DNA from: Gnetum montanum
Lineage: Eukaryota > Streptophyta > Gnetopsida > Gnetales > Gnetaceae
Reading direction: 5' to 3'
Length of the DNA stretch: 64,000 nt
Assembly (NCBI GenBank): GCA_015680685.1
Contig: MNCI01008954.1
Location: forward strand, 7,695 to 71,694
Shown one piece after another: positions 11,761 to 24,600 of the stretch (its first letter is position 1; the number at the start of each line of letters is the position of its first letter). A model generated the notes under the pieces. It was not told the DNA's origin. It saw only the letters and a program-made list of their open reading frames with translations, and searched no databases. The translations under genes and the position numbers were made by a program.

Positions 11761-12560
11761 ATAATTTGTGTTAGATATTATCTCTTCTAGACTCACACTT
11801 CATCAATGTGCCAAGAACATATGGGGAACCCTCCAATTAGATTATAAAGAAAGTCATGAAAATGGACAAATGTAGCAACTATTATACAAGCTAGAGTTTG
11901 ACTCCTTAGAAATTTTACCAAATGAAGATATAGAACCATTCTTCTCAAGAATATACATCAATATTAGAAGGATAAATGAGTATGGCTATGAGTACTCTAA
12001 CCTTTAAAAGGTACAAAAAATTGTCCAAGCCCTTTCCAAAAATCCTAGAGTTAAGAATTCCATGAAAAATGTGTGATTTCAAGAGATCTAATATTGATGA
12101 ACATTAATAAATTAGTGACATAAATAAAAACTCTTTAAATCATGAAAGGTAGAAAGAAGAATAGTATAACTAAATAATATTATTTGTCAAGTCAACATGG
12201 TAGAAACTCATAATATAATGAACTATAACGAACCAAATAAGAGGAGGAGGAAGGACTATATCATCATCATGGTAGATATAGAGGAGGAGGAAGGACTAAT
12301 AAATATAATAGTAGAAACTCATAATTAAATGAAAACAATATGAAGCAAAGTAGCAATGAAAATTATCAAACTTTTGAAGGTAGAGACCAAATAAGAGGAA
12401 GATGGAACTACAACTAGAGAAATAATAACCCAACAATACCTTTTTATAAATTTTGGAAGAAAATAGAACGAGGATACATAATTGAAGCATGTTGGATTAA
12501 AATGGGATTTGAGGCATTTAAGCTACAACAAAGGAAAAGCTTTTAAAGCATTAGCATTAA
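11760..12560 (+). pseudogene. gag: gag of element G (copia)
   Basis: Broken frames keep the copia gag (UBN2-like) pattern: a segment with FFSRIYINIRRINEYGYEYS, then QKIVQALSKNP, a common copia gag motif. It is followed by N/G/R-rich codons near 12240-12420 and a possible degraded knuckle near 12490. Many frameshifts and stops are present. Confidence 0.5.
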
Positions 12561-12779
12561 AGCTTTTAGCAACAGGATCTATTATTTGGATTATGAATAT
12601 TTTTATCTTTAAGGAAAACCAATTATCAACATGAAAATGAAAATCATGAAATCAATAACCAAGAATAAACACTAAAGATTGAAGAATGTTTGAAAACTAA
12701 ATACATAGTAGACTCAAGCCTAGTGGAAGAAGTTAAGCTATGACATACTATTAGAATCAAGACTAGAAGAAGAAGCCAA

Positions 12780-13690
12780 GCTATGGCATAAAAGACTTGA
12801 AAACATTTCCTTCTCTACCATTGAGAAACTAATAAAAATAAAAAAGGTAGTTAGCTTGAATGTCAAAGACATTTCTACAAATAAATGTGATATTTTTATA
12901 CAAGAAAAACAAAACAACTTTCCTCATATATCATCAATGGAACAAAAAAAAGTTACCTCTTAAACTCATCCATATTAACTTGGTAGGATCCATATCAACT
13001 ACATTTATTGGAAAAGTTAACTACTTTATGGTAATCATAGATGATTGTACTCGATACACTTGCATATAAAACTTAAAAAATAAAAAGGAAGATACATTTT
13101 TAAAATTATAAGAGTACTACAGTCTAATGAAAAATACTATGAAACATCCCATTAAAGCCATAAGAATTGACAAAGGAGGAGAATTTATAAACAACTTCAA
13201 ATAGTTTTTATCAAGCAAGGAATTTTTCATCAAACTAAATATAGATATAGTCCACAATATAATGGGATAATTGAAAGAAAAAATAGAAGTCTTGAACACA
13301 TGATAAGATGTCTCTTAAAAATGCAAAGCTTTCAAATGGATATTGGAGCATGGGCATAACCATGATCATGTACATCATGAATAGAATCATCAGCATCAAA
13401 AACAAATAAAAATCCCCATAAAAACTCATGTAAAAAAAAATTTCCTATCCTACTTACATGCAGACATTTGGCTGCCACTTTTATGTTGGGATATCTTAAC
13501 AAGCTTTATGATAGAGGAAGGAAGTGCATCTTTCTTAGGTATGTATTCAATACTTTAACCTACAGATGTTATGATCCAATAGATAACAAGTGACACTCAT
13601 CAACAAATGTAGTCTTCCTAGAAGAAAAATTTTGTATAATAAATTTTCAAAAAGAAAATAAAAAATAAATAATCAACTTATCCTAATACC
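12780..13690 (+). pseudogene. Integrase region of element G (copia)
   Basis: Starts with the pre-integrase pattern LWHKRLENISFSTIEKL. It then shows a core with VIIDDCTRYT, RIDKGGEFINN, YSPQYNGIIERKNRSLEHMI and a late RGRKCIFLRY segment, all in the order expected for copia integrase. The pieces lie in different frames. Confidence 0.65.
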
Positions 13691-13879
13691 AAGGATTCCA
13701 TGAGATCATGTTCATACACAAATGATAGATAGAAACTTTTAGAGAAGGACTATAAGATAAAATACCATCATGAAATATGGAAGGGCATTTAAAAAGTAAA
13801 TAAATGAGAAAATATGAAGCTATCATGAAAAATAATACATAGAAGTTAGTAGACAAACCAAAAGAAAAACAAAGATAAT

Positions 13880-15010
13880 TGATTGCAACTAGTTGTATAA
13901 AACCAAAAGGAATGTAAAAGGAGAAATCAACAAAAACAAAGTTAGATTTATGGCTAGAGACTTTAAGCACAAGAATAATATTGATTATGAAGACATAATT
14001 GCTTCATTAGAAAGATTTGAAACCGTCAAACTCATCCTTTTCATAGCAACTCATCATGGTCTTAAACTCCATCAAATAGATATGAATTTAGCATTTCTAA
14101 ATGGCATTTTAATGAAGAAGTTTATATTCACCAATCTAAAGGCTATGTTATTAAAGAAAAAGAAGACAAAGTTTGAAAAATAAATAAAGATTTGTATGAT
14201 CTAAAATAGGCTCCAAGGGCATGGCTTCATGGAATCAACAAATGCTTACTAGAAAAAGAGTACTCATCTTGCATGATTAAATTAATCTTATACTATAAAC
14301 ATGATACCGAAGAATTTTTTAATATCTCACTATATGTTGATGACCTTGTATTTATAGCCATAAAAAACAAGCTAATAGAACAATTTAAACTTCACATGAA
14401 AAGTAAATTTGAGATTAAAATCTTAGATGAACTATAGTAGCTCCTTGGAATACAAGTTAATTAAGAGAAGAAGAAAATCAAACTCTATGAAACCAAATAT
14501 ACCTCTTCCATCTTAAACAAGTTCAAAATCAGTAAAGAAAAAATTACCATATCTTCACTACCTCATAGTCTATAATTGGAATACAAGAAAAACATGACTC
14601 TTATGGATGTTACTCAATATGGAAGCATAATTGAAGCCCTCAAATTTTTTTGTCATACAAGACTAGATCTTGAATTTTTAGCCTCTTATTTGTCATGCTT
14701 TATGCAAGAATTATGAGAAAGCTATTTAAATGCTTTCATGTATGTACTAAAATATGATAAAGATACAACAAATCATGGAATAATCTACACTACGTAAAAT
14801 GAATACTTTTATGCTTATCCAAATGCTAATTGGGAAGGAGACAATAATGATAGAAAATAAACATTATGAATAGTAATATTACCTACAGATAATCCAAAAT
14901 ATTGGAAATTAGAGAACTAATTTTTCATTCCTCTCTCAACTTGTAAATTTGACTCATAGCTATGGCTGAGTGCATCCAACACATACTTTGGCTCAAGAAC
15001 CTCATAGTTA
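13880..15010 (+). pseudogene. Reverse transcriptase and RNase H of element G (copia)
   Basis: RT shows VRFMARDFKHKNNIDYED, LKLHQIDMNLAFLNG and the catalytic SLYVDDLVF near 14330. RNase H is short: it reaches WLKNLIVNISVISK and then passes straight into the 3' repeat, so its C-terminal part is missing. Frames change repeatedly. Confidence 0.7.
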
Positions 15011-15017
15011 ACATTAG

Positions 15018-15777
15018 TGTGATAAGCAAGATGACATGAAATTTAAAGAGTACTTGATAATTACCTAGAAGAATATTATTTACTATCTTTACTATTTTTT
15101 AATATTATTTTCAAATGAATAGATGGATGTATTATTTTGTTTGTCCCAATCCATCATTTTTTGAGTTATTTACATATTGTGTTTAGTAAGGATTATTTTT
15201 TCATTATCTTCTAGCTTGTCCCCATCATTGTTGTATAAATCCAAGGGCCATATGATCATGTAATATTCTAAGACAATAAATAGATAAATGAATTTCTTTT
15301 CAAATTTTCATCTTTCATTATAGTATTTTTAATGCATTGTTTCTCTCATTCATAATTCTCTATAATGTACCCACTTCAACAACTCCCTCATACATTAATC
15401 CACATCCTCTAATAACTTTAATTCTCCACAAACAAGTAGCTACCATCTTCATCAATGCATCATCATCAAATTTAGTAATTCTTGTACTACAGACCTTATT
15501 TTTGTAGGTTTCCTTTAGGAAGATTATCAAGTTTAGAATTCCAAAGATCATCATCATATGTGAAGATAATCTATTGCCTTCCTGTGATAAACACTATTTT
15601 TTTTATTTTAGGTCAAAGATCATCTTTAGGTGATTCCATTAATATAAAATTCATTAAATTCCATTACATGTGAAGAAAACTTTTTTTCACCATGACTCAT
15701 GGTCCAATCATGGTATTGAGAGTTTTAGCCCATGACTATGGTATTGTAGACATTTCTCTTGCTTAGATCACAATACA
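15018..15777 (+). repeat. 3' LTR of element G
   Basis: Direct repeat of 10457-11264, about 760 bp. It follows RNase H without a normal polypurine tract. Confidence 0.65.
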
Positions 15778-15780
15778 TGG

Positions 15781-16007
15781 TGAAGGAATTTCAAGTAGTG
15801 ATAGAATTACCTGGTTATCTTAACTTCATAATAAATTATCTAATAAAATTTATATTTTAAAAAGCTTAGAAATTTTTCTATAATTTGAGAAAAGGAAGTA
15901 CCTCCAAAGATATTTAAAAGCTAAGGTTATGTTATGTTCTTTTGAAACTATTAAAAAATATAGTAATTCTAGTACGGAAATTTTGAGAGATGATAACTCA
16001 AAAATTT
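15781..16007 (-). repeat. Inner end of element B 3' LTR
   Basis: Starts TGAAGGAATTTC on the plus strand and matches 35309-35508 plus the first 25 bases after D (52472 on). Ends where the H LTR begins (TGACAC at 16008). Confidence 0.75.
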
Positions 16008-16811
16008 TGACACTACACAAACACTTAATCACACAAGATCTCAACAAGCTCAATAAAGATGCATTCTTGTAAGAAGCACATGAACCTTGCGAGGCTACAA
16101 GATTGAGAAAAAGAAACACAAGGAAAGAGTATAACTTAGATTAAAGGTCCTTGTACTTTGAAGCACAGTTCTACAAACAATCAAGCAAATGATATGACAA
16201 ATGAAGTACACAAGTACAATACAATAGAATAAATAATGATCACTCTAATGTTGACTACACTTTCATAATGCTTGATTAATATCTAAGAGATTAAAGTCTT
16301 TTTCTAACCTTGGTGTTTTCAAAAACCTTTCAGAATTCATGCAATGGCTAATTAATGACTAGTGTAGAAATCTTCTCTACGATTGGGATGTCTCTATAAA
16401 AATGACTTCAAATCTAGGCAGATGTCTCCTTCAAAAGTGGGACGTCTCAATGGAGATGTCTCTTCTGGAAAGGAGATGTATTTAATTTTTTGGAGACATC
16501 TTCTATGATATATTCTGCTTTGGCCAAGATGTCTTCTACTGCTTGGAGATGTCTTCTCATCTTTTAAACTTTGGTTCCTAAGGCTTTTTTTCTGTTAATT
16601 TAGCTTTCTGTTGATCACTAGAGAATCTTCATTTATATTTTACTATTCATAATCATCCATGCTACCATGAGTCCTTTTAGTCTCCACTTTGAAGTCTCTT
16701 TGTAGATCTAATTTCTTAAGTTCTCAATCATGCCCTACAAAAATCACCACATTTCACAACATTCTATGTTCTCCATTATCCTTAAGATCTTGACATACCA
16801 AAAGGTCAACA
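16008..16811 (-). repeat. 3' LTR of element H
   Basis: 804 bp. The polypurine tract AAAAAGGAAGAGAT lies at 16825-16812 on the minus strand, directly before TGTTGACC. The segment from 16811 to about 16490 matches 21059-20738. U3 contains several GAGATGTCT words. Confidence 0.65.
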
Positions 16812-17139
16812 ATCTCTTCCTTTTTATTCATGTCCAAAACTTAAGGAAATGGATGAGTTGATAAACCAATAAACAATGACAATAATCAATAAAATATTAA
16901 GACATATAAATTCCAATGGTAGCTAGGGCTATAACTAGGATAAAGGTTTTAAAGGTCAAGGCATAGGTTAGGACAAATGAAAATATACTATGCATATGAA
17001 AATAACCTGTCTCCATAAAAATGAAAAAAAAATAGAATCATGATAAGCATCATTTGTCTATAAACCAAATTGCATAAAAAAAATATTTTCCTTTTTGGAC
17101 ATAAGTAAAAAGGAAGGATGAGTAAAGAACTCTAATCAC

Positions 17140-18860
17140 TAACTTCTATGATATCTTTAGAGTCCTCATCTAAAGCATTTGCAACATGAGAAGAATTGTA
17201 GGATTCCTCCTCATCATCATCACTACTAGCACTGGTCTAGATGTGTGCAGGTCATCATCATCATCTGAAGAAGGTAGCTAGATGAGACCTCTCCATAGAT
17301 GAAGCTTCACTCAAAATCAAGATGAAACTAGTGGATCTAGCTATGATGGGGCCTACTAAGAAGATGAGGAAGGTTCCTTTCTATGATATGTGATAACATT
17401 GGTTTGCCTCCATTGGGACAAAGTTCCAAAGATTCTTTCCATAGCTCATTACTTCAAATGATCTAGGAGCATCATCTTCATGATGAAAGCTAGGTCCCGA
17501 CTACATAGGATCATGATGCTCCCCATGGACATGTTTTGATGGTGCATCAACCTCCTCAGAATCATACTCATTTTCCAAGTCATAGGCTTGGGAAGGTCTA
17601 GCTATGGCTAAATATCTTAATGAAGTAGGAAGATCCTCCTTGCTATCTAAAATGGAAGAAGTAATTATCTCCTCAAACTACTACCTCTTAGGAGGAAGAG
17701 ATACTCTGACTTCATCCATTCCATTAAGCAATAAGAGAGATTCTTATAATCATCCCCAAAGTATGAGGAAATGTTTAACGTAGCTTCTTTAGGGAAAATC
17801 TCACCTATTTACTAACAAATTTGGATCTTCTCAACTAAGGAGAGGTCCTAGATGATGCTACCAAGCTCTTCTTTGGGATGAATATGGCCTAGTATTGGGA
17901 CTTGCATCATCAACATGGGACAAGATCATCTTCTCTACATACTCCCCAAGGCTCCTCTTTTCTTTGAGCAAATGCATCTAAGGAATGGGAACTCTCTGAA
18001 AAATTAGTAGAATGATGAGGTAAGGATGTCCAAAGATCCTCTCTTTGGTGAACATGTTCAACATTTCATGGAAACAAGCATGTCCCAAGTCCAACGGCTA
18101 TCCTATAAGTAGGTAGTAGAGAAAAAAAGCTTGTGATGACAATAGGTAGTTATAGTTTTTCCTTTTTACAATAATGTTGTACAGAAAAATAAGAGATAAT
18201 ATGGAAGCATCTAGAGACATTTTGTTCCTATAAATTGTTCCTTGCATCACAAAACTCATCATGGATGACATGAATTACATCATTTACAAAAATATCATTT
18301 ATGGAATGAATTGAAAATTGAAAGACATTAGCATTAGAAATTTCTTGAAGTTCTTTCACCACTTGGATAGACACATCAATTAGTAAACCCCCAACTATAG
18401 TTGTAAATGCCCCAATAACATCATTAGTAATTAAAATATTATAATGAAATTCTCTAATAAGCACTTTAGGCACTTAGAAATCCATGGAAATTAAGGTAAC
18501 CCAATTAAATATTTGAAAAGAACTCAACAATACTTGTTGCTTGTGTATAGGAAAGGATATATAATGCTCTAAAATGATGTTAATGGTTTGAGTTACCTCA
18601 AACCAATGTTGGGCATTGAGAGACTAGAACTAGGGGGTGTCAGTGCTTAGATTGCTAGTGAAGCCTACTCTTGGCCTCTTCTTTGGTAGCACCCTTGATG
18701 TTTGAACCTCTTGTGAGCCATGGATACTTAAATTTCTACTCACTAGAGGAGCCCTGGTTATCTCTTCATGGTTGTCTTTATTGAAAATGAGCCAAAATAT
18801 GGATTTGGATTTTTATAACTGCATCAAATTAGGGTTTTTAATGAAAAAGTAGACATATCC
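17140..18860 (-). pseudogene. Unknown ORF of element H
   Basis: A decayed frame that is best preserved at 18473-18228 (81 codons without a stop). It contains LPKKRPRVGF, NAQHWFEVTQTINIILEH, VPKVLIREFHYNILITND and a LLIDVSIQVVKELQEI core. The pattern of a reference to REFHYN followed by a V/D/S core resembles the plant transposon-protein domain seen in accessory ORFs of plant retrotransposons, but the match is weak. It occupies the place where pol would normally be. Function unknown. Confidence 0.4.
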
Positions 18861-19089
18861 TATTAAAAATAAACATCTCCTATGTGCCTAAAACTATAGG
18901 TAGACATCTCATTTGGAAAGCTAACATCTCTATTATGTTGAAGAAAAATTCAAGGAGATGTCTTTGTTGGGAGTAGACATCTCCTTTTTAAAGTAGATGT
19001 CTCTAGGAAGATGTCTCTTTGAAAGGTGCTCAACAAGATGGGGTTTAGTAATGGCTACTACAAATTATAGTATTAAAAGATATACATAA

Positions 19090-20640
19090 TGAATCAAATA
19101 CTTACCTTTTCTTACCTTTCTTTCTAATGAAAATGAAGGTGTCTAGTAGGCTTGAGAATGAGATTCCTCTTTTGAGGTTTCTCTTCTCACACACACTTAT
19201 TCAATTTTCATGGCTTGGATCACTTTCACAAAAGTTTTGGATAGAGTCTTCTGATCCTTATATTTCTTTCTTTTGATTCTCCATAGTTTTTGAACTCATC
19301 ATTTTGAGTTTTCCTTCATTCCTTTTTTCCCTACAAGATTCACTTTCTAGGTGCATTTGGATAAGCCCAAGGAGTCTTTTGATATGACCAGATGTTCATA
19401 TGATAAAACTTTAAATTGAACTCCCAGTGATAATGCCAAAATTTATGACAATAATATCATCTCATCTTCCTATAGTGGTTAAATTGATCAAATCTTGGAG
19501 TTTTTGTTGGTTATAATGCAGTGCCTATTGATTCTTTATTCTTTGGAGAAACCTTTTGTTGTGATGGAGCTTGTGTTGAGGCTTTTTCTTGTCAACAACA
19601 TTCTATTCATCTTTTATCTTGTGGACTTCTTCCTTGTCCTAGAACCATTTGAAGGAAATTTATTCCTTTAACTAGCCTTTCATTCACAAGTTTTGTATTT
19701 GCAAGTTCTTCCTTAATTTTCTCACAAGATTTGGTTAGCTCTTTATTCTCAGTCCTAAGGTCTGAGATTTCTTTTGTGACGTCTAAAATCTTTTAATTTA
19801 ATGAATAAATTTCATGATTATTGATTTTTAATTGTTTACTCATCTTTGTATAAAGATTTTGAAAAGATAAAATTTCATTACTCCAAAGTTCATACCTTTC
19901 TTCTTCATTTTAAAATTCATCATTTAAGGTGCCAGCATCAACATTGATGAGGGTCATATAGATGAGGTGTGAATCTTTACTGGTCTCATCCACTTCTTCT
20001 TCACTTTGTTCTTTATCTTCTTAGCTAGTGTAGAAGGTAATCTATTGAAAATGCATCAAAATTTGAATTTTAAATATTCTTATCTTTGTCCTTACCTTTG
20101 AAGTTATAATAATTATAGCTTGATTGATTAAAGCTTTTTCCTTTTCTTACAAGTAGCTGTTGGATTCTTCTTAAAAGAAGAGCTACTTCCTCTTCGCTAC
20201 TCACACCTTCATTAGCAAGTTCCTTTTTCTTTGTGGTTGATTTTAGGATAATGGGATTTTCTTTTATTTTCCTTTCACTTATGAGGCTTATTTCATAGGC
20301 AATAAGAGCACTTTGATGCTCTTTGAATTTTAGGATTGAAAAATCTCTAATCTCCTCCATGGTTGTAACCTTAGGTCTAAATTTTGGTTGAAGAGTCTTA
20401 ATCATTTTTATTATTACATCAATTTCAAACAAGTTCTTACATATTCCCCTAATTTCCACAACTAGATCATTTTCCCTAGAGAAATAATCTTTGATCTTTT
20501 CTCCTTTTGTCATTTTAAGCTTATCATACTCACTTTGTAAAAATAAAAGTTTAGATTGCTTAACTATCAATGTTCCATGATAGGTAGCTACTAAAGTTTT
20601 CAAAATTTCTTTGGTTGTTTTATATCATGCTACTCTATTA
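19090..20640 (-). pseudogene. gag: gag of element H (SIRE-like copia, coiled-coil tail)
   Basis: The clean segment 20603-20070 (177 residues) is a copia gag core: ESEYDKLKMTKGEKIKDYFS, KMIKTLQPKFRPKV, EEIRDFSILKFKEHQSAL and a K-rich tail with LVRKGKSFNQSS. Downstream, through stops, come heptad-like stretches (DLRTENKELTKSCEKIKEEL) as in the long gag of SIRE/Maximus elements. A degraded knuckle region near 19430 starts YYCHKFWHYHW. Confidence 0.6.
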
Positions 20641-20737
20641 AATTCATATTTATTCAATGCACAATATAACAAATTTTTTACTTTTCAATCATACATGAAC
20701 TTATATTTTTCTTCTTGTGTCCACTTGTCTCCTTTTT

Positions 20738-21059
20738 TTTGGAGACATCCTCTATGATGCACTCCAATTTAGCTAGGATGTCTTCTGCCTCATAAAGATT
20801 TCTTCTCAACTTTTGAACATTGGTTCTTGAGGCTTCCTTTTGCTGATTTAGCTTCCTCTCAATCACTAAAGCATCTTCATTTAGCTTGTAGTCTTTGTAC
20901 TCATCCATGCTTCCTTGAGTCTTTATAGTCTCCACTTTGACATCTCTTTGTAGATCTCATTTCGTGAGTTCTCATTCCTGCCCTACAAAAATCATCATAT
21001 TCCATAACATTCTATGTTCTCTATTTTTTTTAAGGTTTTGACATACCAAAAGGTCAACA
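20738..21059 (-). repeat. Truncated 5' LTR of element H
   Basis: 322 bases homologous to the start of the 3' LTR at 16811-16490. The rest of the LTR is absent and gag follows. An 85-codon open frame across it (20935-20678) is a by-product of LTR sequence, not a separate gene. Confidence 0.55.
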
Positions 21060-21384
21060 ATAATGATGAATGATGTTAATAAATTGATGAGTTATTAAAA
21101 CATTGATGAATTGATGATGAAATGGTAAAATTATTTCTAAAATTATTTTGATGATTTTATAATACAAATTTCCATGAGATGCCTTGGATATATATATGTA
21201 ACAAGTAGGGAAAAGTTCACTAAAAATAATACAATATAACCCTAATGAAATATATATATGGATTGGGGCCAAAATAATATTACAACTACCCATCAATGCA
21301 AAACTTTCATATATTTTTTAAAAATAAACTCTCAATATCTAATAAAAAAAAGAAATGATTGTCTTCTAAACTAAAAAGCTAACA
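21060..21384 (-). repeat. Outer part of element B 3' LTR
   Basis: Starts TGTTAGC at 21384 on the minus strand, directly after the purine-rich CTAAGGGAT (21393-21385). The section 21294-21060 matches 53086-52843. Confidence 0.65.
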
Positions 21385-21399
21385 ATCCCTTAGAGTGAA

Positions 21400-22990
21400 A
21401 GAAAATCTTCATCTTCATCTTTGATTTCTTCTTTCTTTGTCATGCTTTGAATTCCTATATATTTATTAAAATACTTGATGCTATGAGACATAAGATTTTT
21501 TGTTAGTAAGTCAACAACTTGCTCATTCAAACTAATGTGAATCAATTTGATGCTTTCTTCTTTCACTTCTTGCTTGATGAAATAGTACTTGATGTCGATG
21601 TGTTTGTGATGTACAGTCTTGGAAGAGTTGAATTGCTACTATATTGTCATAATACAAATTCTTAGGAAGATTAGCTTCAAATGCTAAGTATGGAAGAAGT
21701 TTATTTAGCTAATGTATGTCTTGGAGGGATTTGATCATGGGAATAAATTTTGCTTCACAAGTGGATAAGTTGATGGGTGATTGTTTCTTTGATTTTCAAT
21801 ATATTAAATTTTTTACATGCATAATAAGAGCTCATGATGTGGATTTTCTATCATTATTTTCTCTTGTCCAATAAACATCTAAATTTATCTGAAGCTTATT
21901 ATCTTCTTTACTGAATTGAATACCAAGGTTGCAAGTTCCTTTTATATACTTTAGGAGATGCATAAGTGCTTGCATGTAAGATTCCTGACTATTGCATGAA
22001 TCGAGATAAGTATGATGTTGCATATTCTAAATTTGTTCTAGTGTGTTAGAGAAATCGAAGTGATCCAATCATGGTTCTATACATAGTTACATCTATGAGA
22101 GGAGTCTTATCTTTGTTGGTTAACTTTAAATTGTATGGTAAGGAACTACGTATTGGTTTTTCATTCTTTAAATTGAATTTTTAAAGATGTAATTTATGTA
22201 TTTGGTTTGATGAATCTTCATTTCCTTTTCATCGTAGTTCACTTCAATTCCTATGAAGTATTTGATTTCCACAAAGTTCTTCATTTCAAATTCATTTGTC
22301 ATGTCATTCTGGAAATCTTTTGCTAGCCTTTTATTAGTGGTAATAAAGATAATATCATCTATATATAGTGATATGATGATTAATTCATCTCCTTTCTTAT
22401 TGACATATATTATTTATTCAAACATGTAATTTTGATAATCCTTTTCTATGAGATAGTCAATAATTCTTTGGAACTAGCCTTGGGGTATTTTCTTTAGGCC
22501 ATATAGAGCTTTGTTGAGCTTACATACTTTGTTTTTTTTCCTTTGATATCATAATTTTTGGGCTAGTATATTTATGTTTCTTCTTTGATGTATCCATTTG
22601 TAAATGTTAAGTTGACATCTATTTGTTAAACCTTTATATTTTTATGTACTTCTATGGAGAGAGTGAGCTTGATGGTTTCAAATATAGCCACCAGTGAAAA
22701 TCTTTCTTCATAGTCAATGTGCCTCTTTTGTTTGAATCCTCTTGGTACAACTCTTGATTTATGTATTATGACTTCTTCTTTCTTATAGTACTTTGTTTTA
22801 TATACTCATTCGCAATTAATAACCTTTTTATCTTTTGGTTTTTCCACTAATTCTTATATTTTATTTCTTAGAATGACATTATACTCTTTGTCCATGGCTT
22901 CTTTCCAAAATTTCAATTTCATGGCTTCATTGACATTGATTGGTTCACATGAAACTATTGAATATGTCATATTTGTAATATTTCTATGTA
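21400..22990 (-). pseudogene. Reverse transcriptase and RNase H of element B (copia)
   Basis: Begins with KEAMDKEYNVILRNK, typical of the copia RT start. It continues with SRVVPRGFKQKRHIDYEERF, QIDVNLTFTNGYI and the active-site SLYIDDIIFI near 22350. RNase H includes ALMHLLKYIKGTCNLGIQFS and an NDRKSTS segment (22023-21832). Many stops and frameshifts. The RNase H end reaches to about 20 bases before the polypurine tract, so the element is full length here. Confidence 0.75.
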
Positions 22991-23099
22991 GTTATTCTAT
23001 CAAAATTTATTTCTAACACTTGAGTATGATGATGGTCTCTTTTAATCCATGATTTTGAACTTTGATATCTGTCTGATTTCTTACTGTTTCAAAAAACCA

Positions 23100-24250
23100 C
23101 TTGCACCAAATCTTGTCTCATCAAATATAACATCTCTTTAAACATATCATTTCTAATTCATTGGTTCATAGCTCCTAAATCCATTAGCATAAGAATCATA
23201 ATCAAGAAAGATGCATTTCTTTCCTTTGACTTCAAGTTTGTCAACGAACTGTTTTGGGACCTTTACATAATAATAACATTCAAATATTGTCATGTAACTC
23301 AAGTTAGTAATTGTTGTATAGAACTTCATATATAGATTTATCTTCATTGCTTCTAGTGATGATTTGATTATAAATGTAACAAGTGGTTGTGATGATAATA
23401 CTTCAATATTGGTTAGGCAGTGAGGCATGCTTTATTAAGCATCTTGTCATTTCTTATATTGTTCTATTCTTTCTTTTAGCTACTTCATTTGATCATAGAC
23501 TATATCCATAAGTGGTCTAATGAAAGATACCATTTTTTATTGAATTTTTCAAATTTTTTAATTATGAATTCACCTCCTTTAGTTGATCTAATGACCTTAA
23601 TGTTGGAATTCATGGAGTTTTTAATTAGTTTATAAAACATTTTAAAGTACTTGATGGGTTCATTCTTTTACTTCAGAATGTAAGTCCAAGTGTATCTTGA
23701 GTATTTGTCTACTATGACCATAAAATAATTTTCTCCTCTTCTTGAAAAAATGGACATTAAGACAACAAGATCCATGTGCATAAGATCAAATGATTTTTTT
23801 CTTTTTTATCATGTGAAAGTTATGAGGAGAATTCTTTTTCTTTCCTCATATGCAAGTCTCACATTTATCTTAAGGAACATCTAAAATTTTTATTCTTGTA
23901 GCTTTTCCCTATTTGATCATTCTTTAAATTTTGTAATAGGAGGTGTGACCAAGCCTTCTATGCCAAAGTCTAGAGTTACTAAAATCCTCATTATTCTTTT
24001 CCTTAACTTCATCTTTATTTGAATCTTAATAGTCTTTGTTATGAGGAAATGATTTTCTTGAGTAGTATGGTTGCTTATGATGTCTTCTTCTTTATTGAGA
24101 TAGTCATATTCAAGGTAATATATTTACTTATTCAAGGCTTTGATTTTCACAATTTCTTCATCATTAAGTTTATTGATAATGTAGAAATTTCTCTTGAAAT
24201 TGACACTATTTCCTCCAATAGAGTCTTGTACAATAGAGATGAGAGGGTTG
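23100..24250 (-). pseudogene. Integrase region of element B (copia)
   Basis: Degraded catalytic core between about 24000 and 23450. The segment 23428-23153 keeps the post-core pattern HVPKQFVDKLEVKGKKCIFL followed by DYDSYANGFRSYEP, which in copia is the F/V-GY block after integrase. Confidence 0.65.
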
Positions 24251-24327
24251 GAAAATTTAGAAATGTAATACACATTGGAAATGATCACTTTTAGTACATT
24301 ATTTAATTTAATTATACAATCTCCTAT

Positions 24328-24600
24328 TTATTCTATAACTAAGTAATTTCCATCTTCAATTTTGATGTTATCAAGACCTTTGTTTGTTTTGTAACTTAGA
24401 AGATAATTTTTGTATGATGTCATGTGATTGGAGCATCCATTGTCTATAATCCAAAAATATTGTTTTGTTTCTTTAATTAAATTGAGGATGCATAATTTCT
24501 TGGCTCTTTTTCTTGAGTATACTTTTGAGATGATGAAGGAATATCTTATTCTATCTATGAAGTTCATTCATGTATTAGTTTAAAATTGATTCTGGTGTAG
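24328..24600 (-). pseudogene. Protease of element B (copia)
   Basis: Contains WIIDNGCSNHMTSYKNYLLS, the copia aspartic protease motif with D-N-G in place of the common D-S-G. A short clean frame of 79 codons surrounds it. Confidence 0.75.

Larger units (their letters stand above)
10449..15777 (+). mobile_element. Element G: decayed Ty1/copia retrotransposon
   Basis: Two direct repeats of about 0.8 kb flank a heavily stopped copia coding region in the order gag, integrase, RT, RNase H. The shared repeat begins AACATTAGTGTGATA on both sides, slightly before a possible LTR TG, and ends near AATTCATGG or ATACATGG. I see no clear target duplication, so the outer boundaries are approximate. The right end abuts the left LTR end of element B. 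Confidence 0.7.
16008..21059 (-). mobile_element. Element H: pol-less copia (SIRE-like) element nested in the B LTR
   Basis: Minus strand order: truncated 5' LTR (21059-20738), gag with a coiled-coil tail, an unknown ORF, polypurine tract, complete 3' LTR. The LTR begins TGTTGACCTTTTGGTATG and ends GTAGTGTCA. No protease, integrase or RT was found. About 345 bases of the B LTR are missing around the insertion compared with the other B LTR, so insertion or later decay removed sequence, and no target duplication is visible. Confidence 0.6.

Noticed and set aside
19405-19435. Apparent tRNA-Asp-like primer site (TGGCATTATCACTGGGAG) on the minus strand
   Set aside because: It lies inside the gag frame of element H (knuckle region) and no LTR ends next to it.
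20678-20935. 85-codon frame METIKTQGSMDEYK as a gene
   Set aside because: It lies in LTR sequence of element H that is repeated without coding at 16490-16740.
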